Below are positions 53,232-62,682 of a DNA stretch of 64,000 nt, piece after piece. How positions within the stretch are numbered: position 1 is the first letter of the stretch; the number at the start of each line of letters is the position of its first letter. Made by a program: the position numbers and the translations under genes. The notes under the pieces are model-generated. The model was not told the DNA's origin, did no database searches, and saw only the letters and a list, made by a program, of their open reading frames with translations. The DNA is from Rhizobium sp. NFR07 (GTDB taxonomy: Bacteria; Pseudomonadota; Alphaproteobacteria; Rhizobiales; Rhizobiaceae): the NCBI RefSeq assembly GCF_900111905.1, contig NZ_FOKM01000002.1:124001-188000 (forward strand), written 5' to 3'.

Positions 53232-54008
53232 TTATACTTGTAGGATGGAGGAAACGAGAAGCTGGGTATAGGGCTCGCGCGGATCGTCGAGCACCCGGTC
53301 GGTCAGGCCGTGCTCGATCACATGGCCGTCCTTCATCACCATCATCCGGTGGGAAAGCAGGCGGGCGACGGCGAGGTCATGGGTGACGACGATTGCGGCG
53401 AGGCCCAGATCGTTGACGAGGCCGCGCACGAGGTCGAGCAGGCGGGCTTGAACCGAGACGTCGAGGCCGCCGGTCGGCTCGTCCATGAAGACCAGGCGCG
53501 GGCCGGTGACGAGGTTGCGTGCGATCTGCAGGCGCTGGCGCATGCCGCCGGAAAAGGCGCGCGGCTGGTCGTCGATGCGGTCGGCGGAGATCTCGACGCG
53601 ACCGAGCCAGTCGGTCGCCGTCTCGCGGATGCGGCCGTAATGCCGGTCGCCGACCGCCATCAGCCGCTCGCCGACATTGGCGCCGGCAGAGACCGTCATG
53701 CGCAGCCCATCAGCCGGGTTCTGGTGCACGAAGCCCCAGTCGGTACGCATCAGGAAGCGGCGCTCCGCCTCGCTCATGTGATAGAGATCGCGGAAATTGC
53801 CGTCACGCATCCGGTATTCGACACTACCGGCCGTCGGCATCAGCCGGGTCGACAGGCAGTTGAGCAGCGTCGTCTTGCCCGAGCCGGATTCGCCGACGAT
53901 GGCGAGAACTTCACCTGGCCAGAGTTCGAAATTGACATCCTTGCAACCGATGCGGCTGCCGTAGAATTTCGAGACGCCGCTGACTTTGAGGAGAGGGGTG
54001 TCGGTCAT
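53232..54008 (-). CDS. phnK: C-P lyase subunit PhnK (ABC-type ATPase)
   Basis: 258 aa from the ATG at 54008 (MTDTPLLKVSGVSKFYGSRI, AAGGA upstream). The frame is open further up only because it crosses the palindromic repeat. Walker A GESGSGKTTLLNCL, Q-loop VHQNPADGLRM (the PhnK-specific variant), signature FSGGMRQRLQIARNL and Walker B LVFMDEPTGGLD. PhnK docks on PhnJ in the core complex. It is separated from phnJ by 217 bp containing repeat copy B. Confidence 0.95.
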   Translation of the reverse strand: MTDTPLLKVSGVSKFYGSRIGCKDVNFELWPGEVLAIVGESGSGKTTLLNCLSTRLMPTAGSVEYRMRDGNFRDLYHMSEAERRFLMRTDWGFVHQNPADGLRMTVSAGANVGERLMAVGDRHYGRIRETATDWLGRVEISADRIDDQPRAFSGGMRQRLQIARNLVTGPRLVFMDEPTGGLDVSVQARLLDLVRGLVNDLGLAAIVVTHDLAVARLLSHRMMVMKDGHVIEHGLTDRVLDDPREPYTQLLVSSILQV

Positions 54009-54044
54009 GGCGTGATGTCCTTTGATGTTGGCGCGTGCGGCTTG

Positions 54045-54221
54045 CCCCCCTCTGTCCTGCCGGACATCTCCCCCACGTGGGGGGAGATCGACAAGTGGAG
54101 AAGCCTCGATCCTCCACGAAGGTTGAGTGTGCGGCAGGTAGTGATGCTGAGAAGTGCTGCGAGATTGCTTCCAGCTGATCTCCCCCCTTGTGGGGGAGAT
54201 GTCCGGCAGGACAGAGGGGGG
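54045..54221. repeat. Composite palindromic repeat (RIME-like), copy B, between phnJ and phnK
   Basis: 177-bp element with termini of about 45 bp (54045-54089, 54177-54221) that are inverted copies of one another and near-identical to those of copy A at 6841-7012. The inner hairpin is GTCC-TGCC-GGAC here against GCCC-TGCC-GGGC and GGCC-GGCA-GGCC in copy A, so base pairs change together. It begins 4 nt after the phnJ stop, inside the operon. Confidence 0.85.
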
Positions 54222-54225
54222 TAAC

Positions 54226-55110
54226 TCATTCCGCAGCCTCCCGGTCGGTCGCCAGCATCGCACCCACATGACCGTGTTCGCGGCGGTCTTCGCAATGGTC
54301 GGTATCGGAGCAGACGAACATGCGGCCGCCTTTGTCGTCGAGCACGACTTCATCGAGATAGACGCCGTGGGCGCCGCAAAGCGCGCAGTCCTGCTCGAAT
54401 TTCTGGATCTCGAACGGGTAATCTTCGAAATCGAGGCTGACTACTTGCGTATGGGGCGGCACCGCGTAGATGCGCTTCTCGCGGCCGGCGCCGAAGAGCT
54501 GCAGCGCATCCGACATATGCATTTTCGGATTGTCGAATTTCGGCGTCGGCGAGGGGTCCATCACGTATCGGCCATCCACCTTCACGGGATAGGCATAGGT
54601 CTTGGAAATGCGACCGTTGATCGCGATGTCCTCGTAGAGCTTCACATGCATGAGGCCGTATTCTTCCAGCGCATGCATTTTTCGCGTTTCGGTCTCGCGC
54701 GGTTCGAGGAAGCGGAGCGGTTCGGGGATTGGCACCTGGTAGACGAGAATCTGGCCTTCGGTCAGCTTCTGTTCGGGAATGCGATGGCGCGTCTGGATGA
54801 TCGTCGCGTCCTTGGTATGGGTCGTGACGGCAACGTCGGCGACCTTCTGGAAGAAGGCACGGATCGAGACGGCATTCGTCGTGTCGTCGGCGCCCTGGTC
54901 GATGACCTTGAGCACGTCTTCCGGGCCGATGATGGAGGCGGTCACCTGTACGCCGCCGGTGCCCCAGCCGTAGGGCATCGGCATTTCGCGGGAAGCGAAC
55001 GGCACCTGATAGCCGGGAATGGCGATCGCCTTGAGGATCGCCCTACGGATCATCCGCTTCGTCTGCTCGTCCAGATAGGCGAAATTGTAGGTGGCGAGAT
55101 CGGCAGTCAT
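54226..55110 (-). CDS. phnJ: C-P lyase catalytic subunit PhnJ
   Basis: 294 aa. The iron-sulfur/radical-SAM cysteines are all present with canonical spacing: C242-x2-C245-x21-C267 and C273 (E. coli 241, 244, 266, 272). Conserved IPGYQVPFASREMPMPYGWG lies near residues 31-50. It cleaves the carbon-phosphorus bond of ribose 1-phosphonate 5-phosphate, giving alkane and the cyclic ribose phosphate. Overlaps phnI as ATGA. Confidence 0.98.
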   Translation of the reverse strand: MTADLATYNFAYLDEQTKRMIRRAILKAIAIPGYQVPFASREMPMPYGWGTGGVQVTASIIGPEDVLKVIDQGADDTTNAVSIRAFFQKVADVAVTTHTKDATIIQTRHRIPEQKLTEGQILVYQVPIPEPLRFLEPRETETRKMHALEEYGLMHVKLYEDIAINGRISKTYAYPVKVDGRYVMDPSPTPKFDNPKMHMSDALQLFGAGREKRIYAVPPHTQVVSLDFEDYPFEIQKFEQDCALCGAHGVYLDEVVLDDKGGRMFVCSDTDHCEDRREHGHVGAMLATDREAAE

Positions 55111-56213
55111 TCGGCAGCGTCCTTCATCTCGTTTTCGCCGTTTCGCGCAGCTTCGATATCGGCGCGCATCTTGCGGACCATTGCGAGTTCGGCCTGGAAG
55201 TCGACGTAATGGGGCAGTTTCAGGTGTTCGACGAAGCCGGTCGCCTGCACGTTGTCGGAATGGGAAATGACGAATTCCTCGTCCTGCGCCGGTGCGGTGA
55301 TGTCCTCACCCAGTTCCTCTGCGCGCAGCGCACGGTCGACCAGTGACATGGACATCGCCTTGCGTTCATTCTGGCCGAAGACGAGGCCGTAACCGCGGGT
55401 GAACTGCGGCGGGGCCTTGGACGATCCCTTGAACTGGTTGACCATCTGGCATTCGGTGACGCGGATGCGTCCGAGCGAGACGGCGAAGCCGAGTTCGGGA
55501 ATATCCATCTCCACCTCGACCTCGCCGATGCGGACTTCACCGACGAACGGGTGGTTACGGCCATAGCCGCGCTGGGTGGAGTAGCCGAGCGCGAGAAGGA
55601 AGCCCTCGTCGCCGCGGGCAAGCGCCTGGAGGCGAAGGTCGCGGCTCATCGGGAATTCCAGCGGCTCACGTGTCAGGTCGCCGGCCGGCTGGTCCTGCGG
55701 CAGGTCGCCATCGGCCTCGATCAGGCCTTCATGGGCGAGAATATCGGAGACGCGCATGATCGCCTCCTCGCCGGCTTCCCGCCGGGCGGGTTCCTCGACA
55801 GCCTCGTCGGACAGGAGCGACGGGTCGAGCAGGCGATGGGTATAGTCGAAGGTCGGGCCGAGCAGCTGGCCGCCGGGAAGATCCTTGTAGGTCGCCGAGA
55901 CGCGGCGTTCGACCTGCATGTCGGCCGTATCGAGCGGGACGGAACTGCCGAAGCGCGGCAGGGTGGTGCGGTAGGCGCGCAAGAGGAAAATCGCCTCGAT
56001 CAGGTCCCCGCGTGACTGGCGCACGGCAAGGGCGGCCAGCGAACGGTCATAGAGCGAGGCCTCCGCCATGACGCGATCGACGGCGAGGCCGAGCTGTTCG
56101 GCGATCTGGTCGATGGTGACGGATGGCAGCGAGCGGTCGCCCCGGCGCCGGTCGGCGAGCAGCCGGTGGGCGTTGGTGATGGCGGCCTCGCCACCCTTGA
56201 CGGCAACATACAT
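55107..56213 (-). CDS. phnI: C-P lyase core subunit PhnI
   Basis: 368 aa. Starts MYVAVKGGEAAITNAHRLLA, the family signature; further conserved segments are ERRVSATYKDLPGGQLLGPT, GYSTQRGYGRNHPFVGEVR and DNVQATGFVEHLKLPHYVDF. With PhnG, H and L it attaches phosphonate to the ribose of ATP, displacing adenine. GGAGAA precedes the start. 67 bp after phnH. Confidence 0.97.
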   Translation of the reverse strand: MYVAVKGGEAAITNAHRLLADRRRGDRSLPSVTIDQIAEQLGLAVDRVMAEASLYDRSLAALAVRQSRGDLIEAIFLLRAYRTTLPRFGSSVPLDTADMQVERRVSATYKDLPGGQLLGPTFDYTHRLLDPSLLSDEAVEEPARREAGEEAIMRVSDILAHEGLIEADGDLPQDQPAGDLTREPLEFPMSRDLRLQALARGDEGFLLALGYSTQRGYGRNHPFVGEVRIGEVEVEMDIPELGFAVSLGRIRVTECQMVNQFKGSSKAPPQFTRGYGLVFGQNERKAMSMSLVDRALRAEELGEDITAPAQDEEFVISHSDNVQATGFVEHLKLPHYVDFQAELAMVRKMRADIEAARNGENEMKDAAE

Positions 56214-56280
56214 GGTTCATTCTCCTGCCCGTCTCGCGCCTGTGACGGTGCGATCGGAGCCTTGTCGTTGCGTTATGGCG

Positions 56281-56880
56281 TCAGCCGTTGATCCGGGTGG
56301 TGCGGGGCAGGCACAGGAAATGCCGTCCGGCCGTCAGGATCACGTCGATGCCGCGCGGGAAGAGCGTGCGGTTGTCGGCCCAGAGCCTGAGGAATGTCTC
56401 GGGCAGACCGGCGACCTTGGCGGTCGTGCTGTGCAGGATGCCCGGGCCGGCAAGCGTCAGCTCCTGGCCTTCGCCGAGCGCTTCCACTTCGATGACCAGG
56501 GTCGTCGACCGGTCGGGATATTCCTGGGTTCCGGCGGAGAAGAGGCCGAAGGAGGACAGCGCCGAAGACGCTTCCTTAAAGGCGAAACGCGCCTCGGCCT
56601 TTTCGCGGGTGATCGGCGCGCCGGAATGGAAGCCGATCCATTCGGCGACGGCCGATTGCGAGAAGCCGGCGCTCAACCAGACCGGGGTGTCATGGTCACA
56701 CAGCGTCAGCGCGATGGCGCCGGCGGCCGAGCCGAGCGGGTCCGGCTGACCGGCATCCTGCTCGACGGTACGGATCGTGCCGGGGCGAGCCATGCCGTCC
56801 ATCACCATGCGGAAGACGCTTTGGGATTCGAAGACCGGATTGGAAAATCCGCCGGAAAAAGCTTCGGTATTGGCGGCCAT
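56281..56880 (-). CDS. phnH: C-P lyase core subunit PhnH
   Basis: 199 aa. Conserved NPVFESQSVFRMVMDGMARPG near the N-terminus (given in part, about 17-37) and RGIDVILTAGRHFLCLPRTT at the C-terminus identify PhnH, a PLP-transferase-like fold without PLP that forms the core with PhnG, I and J. Its start overlaps the phnG stop (TGATG). Confidence 0.95.
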   Translation of the reverse strand: MAANTEAFSGGFSNPVFESQSVFRMVMDGMARPGTIRTVEQDAGQPDPLGSAAGAIALTLCDHDTPVWLSAGFSQSAVAEWIGFHSGAPITREKAEARFAFKEASSALSSFGLFSAGTQEYPDRSTTLVIEVEALGEGQELTLAGPGILHSTTAKVAGLPETFLRLWADNRTLFPRGIDVILTAGRHFLCLPRTTRING

Positions 56881-57353
56881 CAGTCGTCTCCTCGTACCAT
56901 GGTGAAGAAGTCGACGCGGGTCGCGGCGGTCTCTTCGGCCTTTTGAGCTTCTTCCGCGGCGAGCCGCGTTTCGACCGGCGCAAGGATGGCGGTCTCGACG
57001 AAATCGCGGCTTGCCTCTTCCTGCCAGAGTGCATCGAAGATCGCCGAAAGCCGGGCCTTGTCCTTATCCGTGCCGAGTGCCTGGGCATGGCCGACAGTGC
57101 CGGAAGCAAGTGCTACCGTGGCGCGGGTGACGGTCGCTTCCCCGAGGTTGAACGGGCTGCCGCCGCCGCCGATGCGGCCGCGAACCATGACGAGCCCGGT
57201 CTCGGGTCCGCGGACCGGTCTGGCCTCCGGCTTTTCCGCCAGCGTATCCCAGGCGGCGCGAATTTCATTGAGGGTGGCGCCGGCCAGAAGGCCGGCGCAG
57301 CGACGGCGCCCGGCTAAGTCCGTATCCGGCACGGTCTGCTGTGCAACATCCAT
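56880..57353 (-). CDS. phnG: C-P lyase core subunit PhnG
   Basis: 157 aa from the ATG at 57353 (GGAG 7 nt upstream); the frame extends two codons to a TTG. Family segments: RPVRGPETGLVMVRGRIGGG and GSPFNLGEATVTRATVALAS (about 50-85). Interacts with PhnH, I and J. First gene of the catalytic operon, divergent from phnF with a PhnF-like operator between. Confidence 0.95.
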   Translation of the reverse strand: MDVAQQTVPDTDLAGRRRCAGLLAGATLNEIRAAWDTLAEKPEARPVRGPETGLVMVRGRIGGGGSPFNLGEATVTRATVALASGTVGHAQALGTDKDKARLSAIFDALWQEEASRDFVETAILAPVETRLAAEEAQKAEETAATRVDFFTMVRGDD

Positions 57354-57368
57354 GGCCAATCTCCAAAA

Positions 57369-57386
57369 TGTCTATTGATATAGACA
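57369..57386. promoter_or_regulatory. PhnF operator candidate
   Basis: Perfect 7-bp inverted repeat TGTCTAT-TGAT-ATAGACA, 15 bp before phnG and 50 bp before phnF. HutC/PhnF-type GntR repressors bind short palindromes of this kind (TnTAnAC-like half-sites). A weak PHO-like pair (ATGTCAC-ACGC-TTGTTAT, minus strand, 57421-57438) lies beside it. Confidence 0.7.
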
Positions 57387-57436
57387 ACCATACAAGATAA
57401 CTTAGCCATAACTTTCAGATATAACAAGCGTGTGAC

Positions 57437-58177
57437 ATGGATATGCAGGAAGCGGCGGTTCGCCGGCAAAACGGGGTGGCGCTGTGGCGGCAGATCGCGG
57501 ATCGAATTCGGTCCGCGATTGCCAGCGGTGAATATGATGAGGCTGGAAAAGTGGCGCCGGAAATGGTGCTGGCGGCCCAGTTCGGCGTCAATCGCCATAC
57601 CGTACGCAGTGCGCTCGCCGCACTTGCGCAGGAAGGCATCGTCCAGGCCGTACAGGGTCGCGGCACGCTGATCCTGCGCAAGGAGCGGATCAATTTCCCG
57701 ATCTCGAAGCGGACCCGCTTCAATCAAGGCGTCGGCGATCAGGCGCGGGAAAAAGAAGGCCTGCTGCTGGCTTCTTCTGAAGAAGCCGCATCCGCGGACC
57801 TCGCCGCCCGGCTGCAATTGCCGAAAGGAGCGCGCGTCATCCGCCTCGAAACCTTGAGAAAGGCCGACCGCCGCCCCGTCTCGCGCGCTACGGCCTGGTT
57901 TCCCGCAGAGCGTTTCGCCGGAATTGCCGATGCCTATCGCGACAGCGGATCGATCACCGCGGCCTTCGCGGCGGTAGGCCTGACCGACTACGTGCGCGTC
58001 TCGACGGAAATCACCGCCGTGCATGCCGACAGCGATGATCTTTCCACGCTGGAACTTTCGCCGGGTGCGATCGTGCTTGTGACCCGCGCGCTGAACGCCG
58101 ACCCTGATGGTGTGCCGGTTCAATATGCCGTCAGCCGCTTTCCGGCGGACGCGGTGCAATTTACGATCGAGAATTGA
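57437..58177 (+). CDS. phnF: PhnF-type GntR-family transcriptional regulator (HutC subfamily)
   Basis: 246 aa. N-terminal winged helix (about 12-75) with MVLAAQFGVNRHTVRSALAA and a wing QGRGTLIL, followed by a UTRA/HutC ligand-binding domain (about 95-240). Transcribed away from phnG with the palindrome between, so it very likely represses the phn genes and itself and responds to a phosphonate-derived or phosphate ligand. Confidence 0.9.
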   Translation: MDMQEAAVRRQNGVALWRQIADRIRSAIASGEYDEAGKVAPEMVLAAQFGVNRHTVRSALAALAQEGIVQAVQGRGTLILRKERINFPISKRTRFNQGVGDQAREKEGLLLASSEEAASADLAARLQLPKGARVIRLETLRKADRRPVSRATAWFPAERFAGIADAYRDSGSITAAFAAVGLTDYVRVSTEITAVHADSDDLSTLELSPGAIVLVTRALNADPDGVPVQYAVSRFPADAVQFTIEN

Positions 58178-58191
58178 GACCGCGGGATATG

Positions 58192-58223
58192 AAAAAGCCA
58201 GCCGCAGTTTCCTGTCGGCTGGC
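58192..58223 (-). terminator. Rho-independent terminator of the dapB-gpmA unit
   Basis: Minus strand: GCCAGCCGACAG-GAAA-CTGCGGCTGGC followed by TTTTTC; it lies 24 nt after the gpmA stop and faces the convergent phnF. Confidence 0.88.
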
Positions 58224-58246
58224 CCAATGTTCTGAATGTGCGGTGC

Positions 58247-58882
58247 TCAATGCGCGCTGGACATGTCGCCGAGGACTTCCTTCGATGCGACGGTGGAATC
58301 GGCGTTGAGCACGTAGACCATCGGCACGCCGGTCGCGAGGTTGAGCTTCAGGATCTCTTCCTTGCTCAGTCGGTCAAGCACCATCACCAGCGAGCGCAGA
58401 GAGTTGCCGTGCGCGGCGACCAGAACCTTTTCGCCGCGGAGCACGCGGGGCAGGATTTCCGTCAGGTAGTAGGGCCAGACGCGGGCGCCGGTGTCGCGCA
58501 GGCTTTCGCCGCCCGGAGGCGGGACATCGTAGGAGCGGCGCCAGATATGCACCTGTTCCTCGCCCCATTTGGCGCGGGCATCGTCCTTGTTGAGACCCGA
58601 AAGATCGCCGTAGTCGCGTTCGTTGAGCGCCTGGTCGCGGATCGTTTCGAGGCCTTCCTGGCCGAGCTTGCCAAGCACGATCTTCAGCGTGTCCTGGGCG
58701 CGCTTCAGGTCGGAGGTGAAGGCGATGTCGAACTTGATGCCGGTATCGGCGAGCGCCTGGCCGCCGGTTTCGGCCTCCTGGATGCCGAGCGGGGTCAGCT
58801 CCGGGTCCTTCCAGCCGGTGAACAGGTTCTTGAGGTTCCAGTCGCTCTGGCCGTGGCGAACGAGGACGAGGGTACCGCTCAT
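58247..58882 (-). CDS. gpmA: 2,3-bisphosphoglycerate-dependent phosphoglycerate mutase
   Basis: 211 aa from the ATG at 58882 (GGAGG upstream). Histidine phosphatase superfamily: catalytic [10 protein letters not shown] (7-16), the [13 protein letters not shown]lu region (about 82-94) and the second His in [11 protein letters not shown]. Interconverts 2- and 3-phosphoglycerate. Shorter than the E. coli enzyme (250 aa), as usual in Rhizobiales. 19 bp after dapB. Confidence 0.95.
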   Translation of the reverse strand: MSGTLVLVRHGQSDWNLKNLFTGWKDPELTPLGIQEAETGGQALADTGIKFDIAFTSDLKRAQDTLKIVLGKLGQEGLETIRDQALNERDYGDLSGLNKDDARAKWGEEQVHIWRRSYDVPPPGGESLRDTGARVWPYYLTEILPRVLRGEKVLVAAHGNSLRSLVMVLDRLSKEEILKLNLATGVPMVYVLNADSTVASKEVLGDMSSAH

Positions 58883-58901
58883 TGAAAATTCCTCCAGGAT
58901 T

Positions 58902-59720
58902 TTAAGAGAGCCCGAGCACGTCGAGCATGGAATAGAAACCGGGCTTCTTGTTGCGCGCCCAGAGTGCCGCGACAATTGCACCGCGGGCAAAAATGGTACG
59001 GTCGCGGGCGCTGTGCGACAGCGTCACGAGTTCGCCCTCGCCGGCAAGAATGACCGAATGGTCGCCGACAACCGAGCCGCCGCGCAGCGTCGCAAAGCCG
59101 ATCGTGCCGCCGGGACGCGGGCCGGTATGGCCGTCGCGCACGCGCACTGACTGGGCGGCGAGATCGATGCCACGCCCTTCCGCAGCCGCTTCGCCGAGCA
59201 GAAGTGCGGTGCCGGACGGTGCGTCGACCTTGTGCTTGTGATGCATCTCGACGACTTCGATATCCCAGCCATCGGCCGGCAGCGCGCGCGCGGCCTGCTT
59301 CGTCAGCACGCTTAGCAGGTTGACGCCGAGGCTCATATTGCCGGACTTGACGACGCGGGCATGGCGCCCGGCGGCGGAGAATTTCTCCTCGTCCTCAGTA
59401 GAACAGCCGGTCGTGCCGATGACATGCACGATCCGCGCCTGAGCGGCGAGACCGGCAAAGGTGACGCTTGCGGCAGGCGCGGTGAAGTCGACGACGCCCT
59501 CGGCATTGAGAAAGGCTTCGAGCGGATCGCAGGTGACGGCAACGCCGATCGGCCCCACGCCGGCCAGTTCGCCTGCATCCTTGCCGACGAAGGGCGAGCC
59601 TTCGCGCTCGATGGCCGCATGAAGCGTGACGCCGGGTGTCTCGTGAATGACGCGGATCAGGGCCTGGCCCATTCTTCCGCCGGCACCAACCACCACCAGC
59701 TTCATGTCACTGCTACTCAT
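58902..59720 (-). CDS. dapB: 4-hydroxy-tetrahydrodipicolinate reductase
   Basis: 272 aa. N-terminal Rossmann motif [17 protein letters not shown] (9-25), catalytic [16 protein letters not shown] (His-His and Lys, about 158-173). Reduces hydroxytetrahydrodipicolinate in the lysine/diaminopimelate route. Start at 59720 preferred to an internal ATG five codons on. Followed by gpmA. Confidence 0.97.
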   Translation of the reverse strand: MSSSDMKLVVVGAGGRMGQALIRVIHETPGVTLHAAIEREGSPFVGKDAGELAGVGPIGVAVTCDPLEAFLNAEGVVDFTAPAASVTFAGLAAQARIVHVIGTTGCSTEDEEKFSAAGRHARVVKSGNMSLGVNLLSVLTKQAARALPADGWDIEVVEMHHKHKVDAPSGTALLLGEAAAEGRGIDLAAQSVRVRDGHTGPRPGGTIGFATLRGGSVVGDHSVILAGEGELVTLSHSARDRTIFARGAIVAALWARNKKPGFYSMLDVLGLS

Positions 59721-59745
59721 GTCCAGCCTGTTCCTGCTCTATGCT

Positions 59746-61551
59746 TCAAGTGAGTTCGGGCGCCTGCAGATTGTTGAGGCGAGCGTAAAGACCCTGTTTG
59801 CGCCGCGCAAGATCCTCATGGGTGCCTTCCTCGACAACCCGCCCGTCCTGCATCACGACGATCTTGTCGGCGTTGACGACGGTCGACAGACGGTGGGCGA
59901 TAACGATGACGGTACGGCCACGCATGGCGGTATCGAGCGCCTTCTGGACCGCGGCTTCCGACTCATTGTCGAGCGCGGACGTCGCTTCGTCGAGCAGCAG
60001 GATCGGCGCGTTGCGAACAAGCGCGCGGGCAATCGAGAGCCGCTGCCGCTGGCCGCCGGACAGCGTCACGCCGTTTTCGCCAACCGGCGTGTCGTAATTC
60101 TGAGGCTGCGTCATGATAAAATCATGGGCATAGGCAAGCTTCGCTGCTTCCTCCACTTCCGCATCGGTCGCGTCCGGGCGTCCGTAGCGGATGTTGTCGC
60201 GGATTGTGCCTTCGAACATGTAGGGCTGCTGCGACACATAGGCGAGTTGGTGGCGCACGGACTTCTTGGTGACGTCGGCGATGTTCTGCCCGTCGATCAG
60301 GATCTCGCCTTCCGACGGATCGTAGAAGCGCGGAATGAGATTGATGATCGTGGATTTGCCTGCACCCGACGGACCAACGAGCGCAGTCGTCTTGCCGCCT
60401 TCGGCAATCAGGTTCACGCCGCGCAGGATCGGTGCGCCGGTGGAATAGGAAAACACGACGTCCTTGAGCTCGACCTTTGCCTCGGTGATGACGAGATCGC
60501 CGGCGCCGGGTTTTTCGCGCTGCTGCGGCTGCATGTCGAGGAGGGCGTAGATCATTTGGGCATTGACGACTGCGCGGTCCATCTGCACCTGCAACTTGGC
60601 AAGGCGCCGAGCCGGATCATAGGCCATCAGCAATGCAGTGACGAAGGAGAAGAAGGCACCGGGCGGCACCCCATCATTGATCGACTGGAAAGCGGCATAG
60701 GCCAGTACGCTGGAGATCGCGAAGCCCGCGAAGGTTTCCGTCAGCGGCGAGGTGCGTTCGGAGAGCCGGGCGATGCGGTTGGAGCGCGCTTCGGCTGTCT
60801 GGATGATCTTCTCGACCTTCCGCGCCAGCTCCTGCTCCATGGTAAAGGCCTTCACCACTGCAATACCTTGAGCGGTTTCCTGCATGGCGCCGAGAACGCG
60901 GCTGTTGATCTCGACAGACTCGCGGGTGGCGAGGCGCAGCCGCCGCGACACGTAGCGTAATGCATAGAGAAGCGGAGGAGCGACGGCAAAGACGATGAGC
61001 GTCAGTACCCAGTCCTTGGAAATCATCACGCCGATCAGCGAAACAAGCGTGAGCAGGTCTCGCGCGGTGGAGGTAACGGTAAGGTTCATCACGTCGCGAA
61101 TGCCGGCGATATTCTGGCTGATCTGCGCCGCCAGATGGGAGGAACGTGCCTCCGAGAAGAAGCCGACCGATAACGTCATCAGGTGGTTGTAAAGCCGCCG
61201 CTGATAGCGGGCCACGATATTGTTGCTGATCTTCGACAGGGCAACGGCCTGACCGTAGGTGGCGAAGCCCCTGAGCACGAAAGCGGCCAGGATCGCGCCG
61301 CAGATCAGCCAGACCATGTCCGCGCGTCGATTGGCGAATGCCTCGTTGACGACCGATTCCATGATCCATGCAGTGAAAGCGGTCGACAGTGCCACCACTA
61401 TAAGACAGCCAATCGCAAAGACGTAGCCGCGGATATGATCCCGGCCGTTCTCCGAGATGATCCGCTTCAAGACGCTGACGACCGTGCCGGAATCGACATG
61501 GCGTTTTTTTTCTTTTTTAGCCTTCAATGGAAAGTCCCGTTTCGGCGTCAT
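59746..61551 (-). CDS. ABC exporter, MsbA-like half transporter
   Basis: 601 aa. Six-helix exporter domain (about 35-335) and ATP-binding domain (about 355-595) with Walker A GPSGAGKSTIINLI, Q-loop YVSQQPYMFEGTI, signature LSGGQRQRLSIARAL, Walker B ILLLDEATSALD and the H-loop IAHRL. A Lys-rich N-terminus precedes helix 1. MsbA-type proteins flip lipid A or other lipids, but related half-exporters carry drugs or peptides; the substrate is inferred only. 25 bp upstream of dapB. Confidence 0.9.
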   Translation of the reverse strand: MTPKRDFPLKAKKEKKRHVDSGTVVSVLKRIISENGRDHIRGYVFAIGCLIVVALSTAFTAWIMESVVNEAFANRRADMVWLICGAILAAFVLRGFATYGQAVALSKISNNIVARYQRRLYNHLMTLSVGFFSEARSSHLAAQISQNIAGIRDVMNLTVTSTARDLLTLVSLIGVMISKDWVLTLIVFAVAPPLLYALRYVSRRLRLATRESVEINSRVLGAMQETAQGIAVVKAFTMEQELARKVEKIIQTAEARSNRIARLSERTSPLTETFAGFAISSVLAYAAFQSINDGVPPGAFFSFVTALLMAYDPARRLAKLQVQMDRAVVNAQMIYALLDMQPQQREKPGAGDLVITEAKVELKDVVFSYSTGAPILRGVNLIAEGGKTTALVGPSGAGKSTIINLIPRFYDPSEGEILIDGQNIADVTKKSVRHQLAYVSQQPYMFEGTIRDNIRYGRPDATDAEVEEAAKLAYAHDFIMTQPQNYDTPVGENGVTLSGGQRQRLSIARALVRNAPILLLDEATSALDNESEAAVQKALDTAMRGRTVIVIAHRLSTVVNADKIVVMQDGRVVEEGTHEDLARRKQGLYARLNNLQAPELT

Positions 61552-61643
61552 GCCGCATTGTATCGAAGGGGCTTGTTACCCCCTCGGGCGGAGTTTTGCC
61601 AGACGATCCCGCCCAATTCGTTAATGCAGTTGCATTCCGGCAC

Positions 61644-62663
61644 TCATCGGCGCCAGCAGCGCCCCTCGGTTGCGATACCGTAAGTCGCCGGCGAGCGGGC
61701 ATAGCTGGCAAGGCCCGCAAGTGCAGCCTGGGGGTGCGTAACGACGAAGGTCGGAATGGTCTTCATCAGCTCCTGATGCGGCGCTTTGTCTTCGAATTCG
61801 GCGCGGAATTTCGGCTTTTTCAGCTCCGAAAGGATCTTCGGCGAGATCCCGCCGCCGAGGAACACGCCGCCGCGCGCCATGAAGATCAGTGCGAGGTCGC
61901 CGGCGAGCCGTGCAAGGTAGGCAACGAAAAGTTCAAGGGTTTCGACAGCCTGGCTGTTCTTGCCGGCAAGGCCTTCCTCGGTCACCTCAGGCGGGCTGTC
62001 GAGGCTCGGCTTGACGCCATCGGCGGCGCATACGGCGCGATAGATGTTGAGAAGACCGCGGCCTGAAATGATTTCTTCGGCGGAGACACGGCCTTCGATC
62101 CTCGCAAGATGCGGGAAGATCTGGTGATCGCGTTCCGAGCGGGGGCCGATATCCACATGGCCGCCTTCGCCGGGCACGGGAAACCAGGTGTCACGGGCAT
62201 GTAGAAGCCCGGCAACGCCAAGGCCGGTGCCGGGGCCGAGCACGACGCGGGTAGCGTCGATCGCCGGAAGGTTCGGCCCGATTGCTTCCCGGTCCTTCTC
62301 CGTCAGCGAGGCGACCGCGAGAGCCTGGGCCTCGAAATCGTTGAGGACCAGAACGGCGTCGAAACCCAGTTCGCCGATCATCTTCTTCGGCCGCACGATC
62401 CAGTCGCAATTGGTAAGGTCGATCTCGTCGCCGTCGATCGGCCCGGCCACAGCGAGGATTGCGGAGCGCGGCTTCGGCAGGTCGGTGCCGAAAACTTTCT
62501 CGACGATCGCATCGTCGATCGTTTCGTAGTCCGCCGTCTGCACATGGATGAAATCCGTGGCCTTGGTCTCGGCATCGACGAGCAGCGAGAAGCGCGCATT
62601 TGTGCCGCCGATATCGCCGATCAGGATCGGAAAAGGCAGGGTGTCGGAATGAATGTCGGCCAT
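61644..62663 (-). CDS. glk: Glucokinase
   Basis: 339 aa from the ATG at 62663 ([20 protein letters not shown]). Phosphate-binding [14 protein letters not shown] (15-28), [14 protein letters not shown] with the catalytic Asp, [14 protein letters not shown] and the [14 protein letters not shown] signature of proteobacterial glucokinases. Phosphorylates glucose to glucose 6-phosphate. Follows mgsA by 19 bp, a conserved rhizobial pair. Confidence 0.95.
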   Translation of the reverse strand: MADIHSDTLPFPILIGDIGGTNARFSLLVDAETKATDFIHVQTADYETIDDAIVEKVFGTDLPKPRSAILAVAGPIDGDEIDLTNCDWIVRPKKMIGELGFDAVLVLNDFEAQALAVASLTEKDREAIGPNLPAIDATRVVLGPGTGLGVAGLLHARDTWFPVPGEGGHVDIGPRSERDHQIFPHLARIEGRVSAEEIISGRGLLNIYRAVCAADGVKPSLDSPPEVTEEGLAGKNSQAVETLELFVAYLARLAGDLALIFMARGGVFLGGGISPKILSELKKPKFRAEFEDKAPHQELMKTIPTFVVTHPQAALAGLASYARSPATYGIATEGRCWRR

Positions 62664-62682
62664 GATGGACGGATCTCGCGGA

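Noticed and set aside
53232..54353. Extended phnK with 115 extra N-terminal residues
   Set aside because: The extension crosses repeat copy B and part of phnJ antisense to family expectation; PhnK starts at 54008 with its own ribosome binding site.
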